A stretch of 64,000 bases of DNA from Strigamia acuminata (lineage: Eukaryota; Arthropoda; Chilopoda; Geophilomorpha; Linotaeniidae). The notes under the pieces are model-generated. The model was not told where the DNA came from, ran no database searches, and worked only from the letters and a program-made list of their open reading frames with translations. Within the stretch, counting starts at the first letter, position 1. Each line of letters begins with the position of its first letter. Where the stretch lies: assembly GCA_949358305.1 (NCBI GenBank), contig OX442315.1:36420427-36484426 (forward strand). The letters run 5' to 3'. A program made the position numbers and the translations under genes. Shown here in pieces: positions 24,213 to 35,541 of this stretch.

Positions 24213-27160
24213 ATGTTAGCCACGCAGCATGTGCTGGAAATTCTCAATCTTACGCACTCCGGTCAGGTGAGAAAGTGAACTCGATGCTGGAAATATCTAT
24301 CTAAGGACTTTAACCTTTTCTCAGGTGGATGAAACCACCTGCTTGCAAAGCCTCTTTGGTTACGCACCAACGGGTCTCATACTTAAGGACGTTTCCATGG
24401 ATGTTCGAGGGGGGGAAATGATGGCGATTCTTGGTTCAACAGGTGAGCCTCAAACGTGAAATTAATGTGAAGAAAGAATTCTATATGCAATTACTTATCC
24501 AAATTGCATTGTCATGTGGGTGCACAAAAAACCACAACTTTGTATGTAGAAAATTTAGCATTTGTAGCGTGCTAACTTTAGCTTTAGTGATACCTAAGGC
24601 CCGAATAAATGCATAAATGCATGAATTATTTTTAATCAATAAAAAGCCGTTCGAAAAACTGAGGACTTCGTCAAAAACAGACACCAGGGGAAGCCACTAA
24701 ATTAGTGTCTGGAAAAAGTTTTAAGAAATAAACAAACAGAAAAAAATTAATTGTAATTACTAATTATAATTCATTTACGTCAAGAACACTTTGAAATTGT
24801 ATTCAGTTGTTATTTAACACCTGATTTAACACCTGATTTTTATATTTTGGATTTTTTTTATTTAACAAATATTTCTTATTTTATTTTTGTTAAATTTTGA
24901 AAAACTTTTCTAGGAAGTGGAAAAAAGACATTTCTCGAAGTGATATCTCGCCGGGCCATTGGGTCCACGAAAGGTCAAGTACTTTTGAATGGAGTCCCCA
25001 TGACTGTTGATGTGTTCAAACAATGCTGCGCATATGTGCCTCGAAGAGTGGATCTTTTACCTGGTTTAACCGTTTACCAAACTCTGCATTTCTCATCGTT
25101 GCTCACCATAGGGTCAAAGGTGTCGGATGTTGTGAAGAGAACGAGGGTAAGTGGCGCCATCTATGAATCGAGATTGTAAGTAAATGGTTGTGTTATTGTG
25201 TTTGTAGGTGAAGCAGGTTCTGGCTGACTTAGCACTGCATCATGTGGCTCAGAAAGATGTAGCACATTTGTCTGCAAGTGAATACAAGAGGTTGTGCATT
25301 GGAATTCAGCTCATTAGAGATCCAGGTACGTTGAAGCAAGTGGCCTAATTAATAGATTTAAATTGATTTTTTTAAAAAAAAATGTTTTAGTTGTTTTGCT
25401 TTTGGATGAACCAACACTAGATTTGGACCCTTTGAACACTTATTTTATAGTCTCAATATTAGCAAATCATGCTAAAAAGTACGCACGAATTGTTATGCTG
25501 ACAATTCAAAAACCTAGGTCAGATGTTTTTCCGTTTTTGGATAAAGTGACGTATCTGTGCATGGGAGATGTTGTTTACAGCGGTAAAATCGCTTTTTATG
25601 TCGTTGAATAGCAATGTTGAATGATTCAATTCTTATTTCCTCTAGGAAACACACGAATCATGTTGGACTACTTTCGCCACATTGGATTCCCTTGTCCAGA
25701 ATTGGAGAATCCTTTAATGTATTACTGTAAGTTTTATATCAATCACATCGAGTTGTTAATCTTGCTACAGAAATCCTTCTCGTAAACACTTTAGTATGTT
25801 TGTCTACTGTTGATCGCAGATCTCGTGATCGTATTCTCGATTCTACCGGACAGATCGCAAGCTTGGTCGAAAAATTCCGAGTAGAAGGAGCTCCGTATCG
25901 TAAAAGTGCGCCATCTTTATTCGGTACACAAAATTACCATTATAAGAATTACGTTTAATTACCTCATACACTCAAATAGATCTCGGAGTGGTAGAACCGT
26001 ACAACAAGGTCTCATTGACGGTCTACGGAATGCCTTCGTGCTTTTCAGTCTATTGGACGCTTTTGAGGTAAATACATGTACACAAGAAAATTAATTTTCT
26101 CTGAAAAGTGTTGATTTTGTTGACAGTCGAAGGTGGTGCGTTCCTGTGAATGGATTAGTCAATCTTCGCCTATCTGGCCTCCATCATTTATTCCTCAGTT
26201 TTATTTTGTTACCACTATCTCTCACTCTACTCTTTATTTTCTACTTCCGTTTAACTGACTTTCAAAGGAGTTACCAGACTCGCAACGGGCTGCTTTTTAG
26301 TGCTCTCTATATAGTATCTTGTGTGTCTGCTGGAGTCACCGCTGTCAATTGTAAGCATTACCATCGTCAATACATAGATACTTAATACAATTAATATTCT
26401 TTCTGTAGTTGCTCCTCATCGCACGGTCTTCTTCCAGGAAACTCGTGACGGGCTTTACAAAGGACCACTGTTTATTGCCAGTCATGTTGTTTATTCCATT
26501 CCGATCAGTCTCGTCAATGTTTTTGTGTCGTCTGCCATTTTGTATTGGGCCACGGGACTTCGTATGGAGGGTTGGAGATTTGCAACATTCTCCTGTATCT
26601 TGTGGTCTTGTTATTTCTTTGTAGAACTGCAAACCATATGTCTACAACTTCTCATTAGGAGTTCATACACTGCTGCTTCTGTTAGTGGCTTCATATCATC
26701 AATATATTTGATTACTTCAAGTGGAATGGTCAGGTAGGAAGATCTATTTAGCTGCTTTTGGCTTTTTAAATTGTTTAAACGAATGTATTTATGCAGGTCT
26801 CTGCTGATTCTTCCGGACTGGTTGTACTATTTAAGTTTTGCTATGATTTATCGTTATGCCGGAGCATTTCTGAACGAAATTGAATTTTGGAACAACTTGG
26901 TGGCATTGCCAACACATTTCAACTCGACCGATTCCTCCTGCTCGATAACAAATTCAGCATCTGGCTGTGTGTACTTGAATGGCACCCACTATTTGTCGCT
27001 CAAGTACCATTTGAATCGAAACGATGGCCACTTTAGTGATTTAAGTCTTACTCGTAACTTCATTACGTGTTTTGTCTTTTGTGGAACAATGCTGCTGGTT
27101 ACTGTATTGGCTTATTTACTCCCTCTACCTGGGGTGATCAAATCTAAATTCAGAAAATAG
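24213..27160 (+). CDS. ABCG5: ABCG5-type ABC half-transporter, 11 coding exons
   Basis: Exons: 24213-24266, 24325-24442, 24914-25146, 25208-25325, 25391-25582, 25646-25726, 25795-25899, 25980-26067, 26127-26350, 26409-26733, 26797-27160. All introns are short GT-AG and the frame is kept throughout, giving 633 codons (human ABCG5: 651). The start is the first ATG in frame with the spliced product. The nucleotide-binding domain has Walker A GSTGSGKKT (residues 55-63; the usual Ser/Thr after the lysine is Lys), signature LSASE (156-160) and a normal Walker B LLLDEPT (Glu 181). Hydrophobic membrane segments follow in exons 9-11, ending with a short basic tail. With the ABCG8-type partner it should form the sterol/lipid exporter. 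An AATAAA lies about 85 bp after the stop. The introns after exon 3 here and after exon 4 of the ABCG8-type gene sit at the same position and share their first 18 bases. Confidence 0.9.
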
Positions 27161-27892
27161 TTTTTATTAGTTGGTGACGACTAATAAGTAATTAAGTAAT
27201 TACGGTGTATTTATTTTTAAAAAATTGTACAGTTTGTAAGCAATTAAATAAACGAAGGAGATTTTTTTACAATGCTTTTTTACACTTAAAAAAAGAAATT
27301 AAGTGGCTTGTAAAGAATTTCTAACCACCAAATGTCAGGCTAAGTATGGAGTAATTTTATTTGTGGTGTACCTGTTGTAATCGGTTATTATATCCTGTAA
27401 TGAGTATTCCATTCTTGAGGACTCATTAAAGCCACGTATAATTTAGGAAACGTCTGCTCTGGTCGAAGCTTGTGATTGTGTGCGTTAGAAAAGAAAAGAT
27501 AATTCAGATTGTTGTGACTACAAGTAGGTTTAAGTTTTTAAACAGTGTCGTCGCGCATGTCTGTAGCGACTACACTTGTTACAGTTGGTTGTCAAGCATG
27601 TCTGACGGTGTAAACAGAATGGAATAAAAAGAAGTTTTATTTTAATCAGCAAGAAGCGAGAATGCTTTCACCACAAGTGGTAGCAGAGAGGATGGTTGTT
27701 TGTTGGTTGGCGATTTTTGCGACTTTGGTGAATTATCAAGTGACGGTTGATGGTGACGATCGCTAAACGATACGATACGACTGATGTACGATCTGTGAGT
27801 GGCGGGAAATTCAAAGGACGAGTGGCGGCTCATGTACATCGTACATGAGCAAAAATTATCGACGATTTAGGATATTTCTTGGCACCACAAGC
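27161..27892 (+). other. 3' flank of the ABCG5-type gene and spacer
   Basis: It contains a likely polyadenylation signal (aataaacg near 27247). No other gene is seen. Part of it may belong to the copia-like element that follows, but I could not recognise an LTR. Confidence 0.4.
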
Positions 27893-28850
27893 ATGGCGGA
27901 CAACGTGAAGGGCTGCGGAGTCAGCAGAGTGCCATTGCTGAATGCCAACTATTACATTTGGTCGATGCAAATGGAGGCAATGCTGGAGTCCAGGACGAGA
28001 GGCGGCGTACGAGACAAAGGCCAAGAATGGTAGAGTTGGAGGCAATACCAAAGGCAACTGCTATGAGTGCGACAAAGCAGGCCATTTTGCCTGCGATTGC
28101 CTAAGTCGACGTCCCAAGGAAAGCAGTGAACGACGCGCCAGGGATGGATGCTCCTACAATTGCGGCAAGAAGGGCCATTTTGCACGGGACTGTCGTGCCA
28201 AGACTCAAGGTCGGGGTGGCAAGTCAGCACAACGTGGCGGTCGCGACTCGGCATCAGCGCACAATGCGAGTGCATCAGAGGTTGACCGTCTCTACACAGT
28301 TACAAGACGTACATTTTTCGTGCGGCTAGGTCTACTGAATTGCTCAAGCGAACCGACTGGGTGCTGGATTCAGGTGCAAGAACGCACATGACGCCACACC
28401 GCGAGTTTTTGTCAGATTTTGAAGAGGGCGAAGGACAAGTTCATGTGGCAGAAGAGGCAACAGTGATAGAATCCAAAGGACGAGGAATGTTAATGCTGGC
28501 GGCACAGACAGAGACGGAAGATGTGGATATAAATCTGACCAACGTGGTAACTATATGTTGCTGGGTAACTTGATTTCGGTCTATGGTCTCACCCAGAAGG
28601 GGTTGTAGGTAAATTTTCCATGAACGAGCGTGGATTATTGGACGAGATGGAGCGGTTGTTATGACGGCAAGTAGGCGCGAACAAATGTACATATTGGACG
28701 TGACGACAATTGGGCAAGCGGATTACGCGAATCTGGCAGACAAGGGAGAAATGGCGCTGGGCGAGCGAAATTCGGAAAATACGGCGGCTCATAAGAAGAA
28801 TCCCCTTCGCCTCCATCACAATATCCACTACAAAAAATTGTAGCGTTGAG
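27893..28850 (+). pseudogene. Decayed Ty1/copia retrotransposon: gag and protease remnant
   Basis: Pieces of a copia-type polyprotein appear in order but in three different frames. First is a gag N-terminus with [17 protein letters not shown] (about 27940-27990). Next are two CCHC zinc knuckles, [14 protein letters not shown] (about 28060) and [15 protein letters not shown] (about 28150). The aspartic protease motif [12 protein letters not shown] follows (about 28358), then NLISVYGL (about 28566) and a gag-pre-integrase-like MYILDV (about 28686). Most of gag is deleted between the first two pieces. Reverse transcriptase and integrase are absent and no LTRs were recognised. It is clearly inactive. 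Confidence 0.8.
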
Positions 28851-29070
28851 AAAGCTTTTTGTCTTGACTCGGTTATTACACTCTCAGTCAACAATTAATT
28901 ACGATTGTAATCATATAGAATGGACATTGTCACATGGTTTACACATCGGTGTTTAATTTTATTTAAAATTTTTCTTTTAAAATTAGTTAATCTAATGATT
29001 TATACATTTTATAATAAACAATTTGCATAATTAAATGTACTCGTATGGCGGTTTTTCTGGTTAACATGAT

Positions 29071-30463
29071 TCAATGGGCTATAGTTGGAACACAGCTAAG
29101 AATAAATTGGTCTTGCAGGAGGTCCCGAATAGGGCAGCAGTGCCAACCTGTGTGCAATTGATTGCATTCTGCATCTGTCTTACACATGTGCAGGCATACT
29201 CCAAACAGATTTATGTTTGTGTTGGATATTCCAGGACAAACTTTGTTATAAATCGCATTGTTGAAAATTCGTGTGACATCAGAACTAGATGATTTAGAGG
29301 GTAAATCAGCAAATGGGTATAATCCCAACAGATAGTCTGTTCCTGGACATGCAAGCTCAGGACATGTAAAACCTTTTGCTAATTTCCTGATTGTTTTTTC
29401 ATCAATGGGATTTACTGTCTGTAAAAAAAAGTTCAAATCAAAATTGATTTAAAATATGGTACTATATAAAACATTGTAATGAATTTACTGATTAACTTTT
29501 GTGAATGGCATGTAAGATATGTTTAATTAAGTTTAGCATTTATGGATCTTGCAAAATCTAACTTCAGTCACTTACAAGAAAACATCAACAAGTGCTCATT
29601 TGTAAACAGACATTAATTTCTTCAAAAATGTACCAAATTTAATGTGCTCTTGAATTATACCGTGTAGTGACTTAATTATTAATTGTGCAGGATTCTTAAC
29701 TAAAACTCGTGTGTTAGAACATTGTCCTACTGGTAAGTCTTAAGAAATATGAAAAAATTACCAGTGGTCTAAAATCGCAGTTAAAAATTTTATCATAAGA
29801 GCATGTGTCAGTATCATCAGTCATAACTTCATTTTCAAAAGATTCATCGTTAGTATTATCAATTTCTCGTGCAATTGTAATCGGTTTCATGTAAGTTAAC
29901 AATGCAGCTGACACAGGAGATATCTGTTTCTTATAGAATTTCGGGCTCAGCGAAAGTTGTTTATTGTAAACTTTTGGAATTCTTGAACGGTGCCTTTTGT
30001 GTAGTTTTTTAATGACTGGCCTTGCCTATTCTGATAAAAATTATATGCTGTAATGCCTGACTGACTACAAGAAAGTTGCAAAGCTTTAAAAGATTTAAAT
30101 ATGCATGCGCATGTGCAGATTGGGAAGCATTTAAATGCATTTTTCGCTTATGGTATGCCGGTAGTCAGGAAATGTCAATTTTTAATGTCAATTTATCTAA
30201 ATAATTTTAGGTAAGATAAAGTACAAACTAGGACGATCAGTTAATCGTTCTAGGTACAAGTAAGTAAAAAGATTTTCAATTGCTAAAATGTTAAGCCTAA
30301 TCAAACCGTACATCTGCTTCCACGAGACAAAAAGCTAAAATGGCGAAAGCAACAACAAGTTTGCAAAACTGTAAAGAAAATAATGAATTTGAAAGATTAA
30401 TCATTTGTAAACAGGTACAGTACAAACATTAATAAACATCAATAATCAACTCACCATTTTCAT
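29071..30463 (-). CDS. Secreted Cys-rich WAP-like protein, gene A
   Basis: Exons in transcript order: 30463-30455, 30368-30312, 30025-29762, 29418-29071. All are phase 0 with GT-AG junctions, giving 225 residues. A 9-nt first exon carries the ATG. Exon 2 supplies a signal peptide (KLVVAFAILAFCLVEA). Exon 3 is a basic, then acidic linker. The last exon holds the Cys-rich domain, with CPELACPG, a second CPG, FGVCLHMC, DAEC and WHCCP. The Cys-Pro-Gly, paired Cys and terminal Cys-Cys-Pro resemble the whey-acidic-protein fold, whose members are often protease inhibitors or antimicrobials; that role is only inferred. A paralogue in the same orientation lies 1.1 kb upstream at 31546-32196. Confidence 0.78.
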
Positions 30464-30836
30464 AAATGTGTGTATGTAAGTAAAAGCAAATTTAAAAAGA
30501 AGCGTTTAAAGTATGAGGTCATTAAAACCATTTCAAGATTATACAATGGACACTAAAAAGTATGTTGTTGCATAATAAAATTCAATTGACGTAAAATTGT
30601 GGTTCCTGTTTCAAATTTAGTCTACATTTCAAAGAATTTACATAAATCCTCACATTCCAGTACAATAATAACATTACAAGTAGATTTTGTTGTACTGCTT
30701 CAGAGGCTTTCCTGTTTGTTTAATTTTAGCAAATTTTGTTTGCCTAATTGATTTTTATTTACAAATTTACTTAAATATTATTCAACTATTTACGTACGTT
30801 GCAAATAAAAATAATTTCTCAAAATCATATATAGAG

Positions 30837-31315
30837 CAGCGTTTCTCAAACTGTGAGGCGGCGCGAGCTGATTTTTGGTGGAGCGCAACGATTGTTCAAT
30901 CATTTTTATCGCCCCAAATTTTCGTTCCGAAATTTTTTTATTCAATTTTTTTTTTTCAATTTTTGCCAATTCCAATTCCAACTTACTGCCTGTAGTTGGT
31001 TGCAATACACCACAGGCTAGCAAAAGCTACACGATCCTGTAAAATCTTCACAAAAACCTCCAAAAATCTCCCAAAATCAACAAAAAACACCCAAAATCCT
31101 CCAAACACCTGCAAAAACCAGCCAAAACTCCCAAAAAATAAAGGTTTGTAGCTATTGTAATTCCCCAAAGTGATGAATTTTGTAGGATGGAAATATAGTA
31201 ACAACCCATGTCGTAGTTTATTTTGAAAAAATTTAATGCACCGATGATGAAGTGGGCGCGGAAGATCACCTTTCTTAAAAATGGGTCGCAATGCTAAAAA
31301 GTTTGAATACCCCTG
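30837..31315. mobile_element. hAT-type non-autonomous element
   Basis: The left end CAGCGTTTCTCAAAC and right end GTTTGAATACCCCTG are imperfect inverted repeats of the hAT style. They are flanked by related 8-mers, ATATAGAG (30829-30836) and CTGTAGAG (31316-31323), 6 of 8 matching, as expected of an aged 8-bp duplication. The interior has no transposase; it is non-coding with a C/A-rich repetitive run around 31040-31135. Confidence 0.65.
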
Positions 31316-31545
31316 CTGTAGAGAACAGAATATTTTCTTTGTTTACGGTAATTGTTTATTGTTTATTATTTACAACAAATAATTGACAGCACAATAAATA
31401 GAAGTAACAAAAAAAGGATATGAAAGAAATCAGTTTTTCAACGCCTAAAAAATTGAAAAATAAATGATTGCTGAAAACTTATAAAATCAAGTCATTTTAT
31501 TGCCAATTCAATATTTCTACACAGTAATTGACAGTTATTTTATTA

Positions 31546-32196
31546 TTAAGCTGTGGATGGAATGCATCGCAGTTCAACACGGTCTTCCAGAATGATATCT
31601 CTGACTGGGCAGCAATGCCATAGGGCAGTTTCAGTGACCTTTGCTCCCACTATAACAGCACAATCTGCAGTGGAATTACACGGAAGCAAACAAGCTCCGA
31701 AATGCAAGATGTGATACATGGTAATTCCTGGACATTGTTCTTTAAACGCTGATTTCTGGTACGTTTGGAGGTCTTTGTACGGTGTGGGGTTGTTCAAGGC
31801 GTAGTGACCAACCACGAAATAAGGTCCAGGACATTCAAGTCGGGTGCAGGAGAAGGCGTGTCTCAGTAAATCCAGCATGTCTGTTCCAAGTGGAAAGCTT
31901 TCCTAAAATTTAAAATAAAACTTTTGATTATTGCCCCTTAGAGTGTTGCTTTTCTGCACTTTACCAACACGAAAATATCTAATTGTGTCAAATAACGTTT
32001 TTATACAGAAATATACATAAAAATTGATAAAAGTAAAGAAATAAGTGTACTGACTACTGTGGAATTCATAAAAGAATTCACTGTTGTGCTGGAAACAGCA
32101 AGTATGATTGCAATGGCGAGAAACTTGTGAATCTGTTTGAAAAAATAAAATTTGAGAATTACAGCGCGGATTTTCATTTTGTTTTAAACTTACCAT
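31546..32196 (-). CDS. Secreted Cys-rich WAP-like protein, gene B
   Basis: Exons in transcript order: 32196-32194 (just the ATG), 32132-32058, 31902-31546. All are phase 0 with GT-AG junctions, giving 144 residues. Exon 2 encodes a signal peptide (HKFLAIAIILAVSSTTVNS). The last exon carries the same cysteine framework as gene A: CPGPYFV, then CPG, FGACLLPC, a DC pair, WHCCP and a final Cys near the C-terminus. It lacks the long linker exon of gene A, so the two are paralogues that have diverged in architecture. Likely extracellular; binding partner unknown. The tiny start-codon exon followed by a signal-peptide exon is shared by both genes and supports common descent. Confidence 0.78.
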
Positions 32197-32608
32197 TTTA
32201 GAAAGTTGATGTGTTTGAATTTTTTGTATATTTGTTGAGGTCAATAAATACTCTACGTGCAAATGGATTGAAACAGACAGTTGTGTAACAAGATATGAAT
32301 TATGTGGAAATATAAACATTTTATTAATTTTCAAAATCATATTTTTTTTATTGCTTTAGCTGAATACAAAAAAAAGTTTATTGAGAAAAAAGCAGGATAT
32401 GTTCATAAATTGTTCTCAATTCGAAATATGTAATTCTATTCATTGGCATTATTGACCACCAGAAGGTTTAGAATAACAAGCTGCAAGAAAGTGATGGTTT
32501 TAGTTGAACAACGAATTGTAATTTTAAAATTTATTTGTTTATTTTTTAATTTAAAATTTATGAAATTTAAGATAAATAAAAATTAGGGAATATTTCTGTG
32601 AATCGCCA
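32197..32608. other. Spacer between gene B and the cullin copy
   Basis: AT-rich. A short minus-strand segment around 32447-32485 follows a TTCTTGCAG tract and could be an exon relic, but it ends after ten codons and is not supported. Confidence 0.4.
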
Positions 32609-34634
32609 TCAGTTTGATCTACAACTTGACAGCTGCAATCGTCCGATCAGATTGATCTTTCTTTGTTTCTCAACTTTTCCATTCCTAACCAAACCAAACT
32701 CGTCGTTTATCCAAAACTGTGTGTCCTTTTCCAACTCCGACGCCGACTTAACTTCCGGACGACACACCACAACACCCACCGGAACCAACGACCACATCGT
32801 TTTCTTCAACTCCGCCTCGGACAGCTCGGTTGCCAACCCAAGTTCTCCGAACGAAATTCGCTCGTTCGGTCGATCGTTCCAAGCGAACAGCACCGTCACT
32901 TGAAAACTCGTCACCTCCAGATCGAACTTGCCCACCGAATTGGCAAACGATATCGTCCCGGTCGACAACTGGTGCTGCCAAATAAGTTTTCGCTCGCCGC
33001 GGTGCTGCTTCTTATAGAAATCCTCCATCTCGGAACAATATCTCCCGATCGCAGCCGGCAACGAAACCGGAACCACTTCAATATTCCGATCCCACGCGGA
33101 AGCGCTGAAAACCTTACTCGAAAATTTAATCTTGCCGTGGTCTCGCCGGAAGTCGTGATTTAAATCGCGGCTGCTTTTAACGTCACGCAACACCTGCTTA
33201 AACCTGAATTGGTAATCGGACGACATCCCAATGCCCCACATGCTTTCGACCACTTCCGCTTCCATCTGGATGTCCGCCGACGTCTCCAAGACCAAACGCC
33301 TCGTCAAATGCGACTTGTAGAATTTCATGAACACGTTTTCGTTATCTAAATATTTCATCAACGAAATCACGTCTTTCAACTTGCCGTCGATGTCTCCGGA
33401 ATTGAGTTTCTTCCGCAGTTGCGTCCTCCGCAACAACAAGTCGCAAAAATGAGCCAAAAACTCTGCACATTGGCTGCAACCGTTGGTGATTGTCTTGAAA
33501 GCTTTGTCTCGCGACGAAAGAGCTTTCGGGTCATTTTTAAACGCCACTTCCACCAATCTGTTGAACCTGTTGAAGAGATCAAGCAGTCGTTGCACGTATT
33601 TCGCGCTGCCCTCAAGAATAATTCCGGACATCTCCGCCAAGCACACGTCGACAATGCTTTCCTCTAGTTTCGCGAGCAATGCGGTGCAGTCATCGGACAC
33701 TAGACTCATCAATCGATACATAATTTGCATGTCTTCAGCGTCGTTTTGCTTTACCATCCCGGAAAATTGCGCTAAAATGGTTTCTTTAAACGGAACCACG
33801 AATAGATCGCCCCAAATGCTCGTCAGCGCTTGTTGCGAGGCGACGTCCGATTCCAAATACTTTTGTCCTCTCTCAGCTTCTTCTCTGATCTTCAAATCCG
33901 CGTATTTTATGTATTCTTCGACTCCGTTCGTCGCCAGGTACTCGGGCGCTTTGATGCGGTAAAAAGCCTTCGTGTTCGCTACGTAATCTTTCTCGAACAG
34001 TTCTCGATAAACGGACAAATTATGGTTCCAAAAATTGCTTACGTTGAGGTTCGTCCAATCCTAACAATTGCTGAAGATCGGACGAAATCTCGTCTTCGGC
34101 TACTTCCAGAAGTTGAGCGGCGTTTAAATCCACGTAGGATTTGCGAACTGCAATTATCAATTGCGGTTCGCATACTTCCCCGTTTCTTTCCTCCTCAATT
34201 AATTGAGTAACGACTCGTTGTAAATCCTGCTTAAATTTTGATAACATGCAATTATTCCAATTATTTAGCATGATCCTGCGAACTTTGTCGCGATTTTGGC
34301 CGTATTTCGACAGATTTTTCGTCGGCGCGGGGCGAATTGCTAGTGCCAAAAGGTTGCACGCAATGTAAAAATTATTCCATTCATGGATGTATGCTTTGAC
34401 GAGTGCTTGGGCATTTCGACGCGACAGTCGTCGTCTTGCGTGCCGTATCGCGGTCGAAACATCTTCTTTGAAGGTTTCGTACATTTTCATTTCTCCGTCT
34501 TCGTGGGAATTGACTGCATGCGCAGTGGCAACGAATGCTTTCCATTCGGCATTAGAAAGTGGTTCGTTCTGAAGAATGCGGACAGATGCGATATGAATCG
34601 TTTCCAAGAGCGAGTTTAATTTTGAGATAGACAT
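32609..34634 (-). pseudogene. Intronless, frameshifted and C-terminally truncated CUL5-like cullin
   Basis: Two minus-strand frames together cover a cullin without introns. The N-terminal part starts at the ATG 34634 (TTAHAV-type repeats, then LIIAVRKSYVDLN) and stops at 34020. The rest continues in another frame (SVYRELFEKDYV, FKETILAQFSGM, then YLDNENVFMKFY, SHLTRRLV and FQVTVLFAWNDRP) to 32609. CUL5 is the closest family member I can recall, through phrases such as SFKETILAE, FYKK, FDLEVT and KINLIGRLQL. CUL5 is the scaffold of SOCS-box ubiquitin ligases. The copy stops just after INLIGRLQL, so the winged-helix region with the NEDD8-accepting lysine is missing. Lack of introns suggests a retrocopy; yet only one frame break in 2 kb suggests recent decay or a sequencing error. 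Confidence 0.8.
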
Positions 34635-35541
34635 GTCGAAATGGAAATACAAACGCAAAGTTTAGATGATTGGGATAAGGGATATGTGTGCCATATATAT
34701 AGTTGCTTTGATGCGAACGTAAACGTCTGTCGAACGATGCAACCGTACACAGTTTGTTCCACGATTACGTACCGTAAACGTTTACATTAATTTAAAATTT
34801 AAAATTTAAAAACAAATCCCGTAAACGTTTACATTAATTTAAAATTTAAAATTTAAAAACGAATCGCGACGAACATTTTGGCATCCATTGTAGCAAACTG
34901 GATCGGCCAGTGGCACTCCGGTTTGTCAAAATTTCGTCGTAATTTAGCAATTTCTCTCTTTTAACTACTTTTAATATCAATTTTATTGTTATAATTGGAA
35001 AATAAACCAAAAACTGCACCAGAAAAGTCTGCTTTCCAATCTTATGATTAATTTTTTAATCAATTTTTTTGGAAATTACACAAACCAGAAGTTGAAACTC
35101 ACACACAAACATTCATGTCAAGTTAAATAAAAGCCTTTAAATACCTGTTACCTCTAAATACCTGTTAAGCTTACCAAGAAATGACGCGATACCGATCTGT
35201 ACAGGTGAGCGCCACATGGGAAAGAAAATGACCATTTCCAGAAATTCCTCGAAAATGGGGTCATCAGTCATCACTGAAAGGGGTTTTTCAGTGTCGTCCC
35301 TCCTTCCAGAGTCACAACAACCTGCCAAGTCGCATCTCCAAATTCCACAAACACAAACGAAGTTTCGGTGCAGCATACGTTTATTTTTTTGAAAAAACAT
35401 TTATTTTTCGGCCAAAAACATCCACGTTTTGGCCAAAAGTTTTTATCTTTTCGGCCACGCTATATTCTTCACCAGACGGCGCGCAAGTCAACGCGAAATT
35501 CCTCAATTCATTGTAGCAGGGACCGTGATTGCAGCTACAAA
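34635..35541. other. Spacer: tandem AT repeat and left part of the BTB duplication
   Basis: A 47-bp unit (GTAAACGTTTACATTAATTT at its head) is present twice in tandem at about 34773-34866. From about 34889 the DNA is near-identical to 52278 onward, so the left end of the BTB segmental duplication lies here. Relative to the other copy there is a 42-bp insertion near 35418-35460. Confidence 0.6.

Noticed and set aside
32447-32490. Terminal exon on the minus strand after a TTCTTGCAG tract
   Set aside because: Only ten codons, no matching donor and no similarity to the neighbouring genes.
34016-34060. A 41-nt intron joining the two cullin frames
   Set aside because: It would keep the frame but removes the conserved VYRELFE-type segment, and is too short; a frameshift is the simpler reading.
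35368-35541. Upstream start for BTB copy 1
   Set aside because: The leader is not conserved in frame in copy 2 and has low-complexity composition; the shared ATG at 35542 fits both copies.
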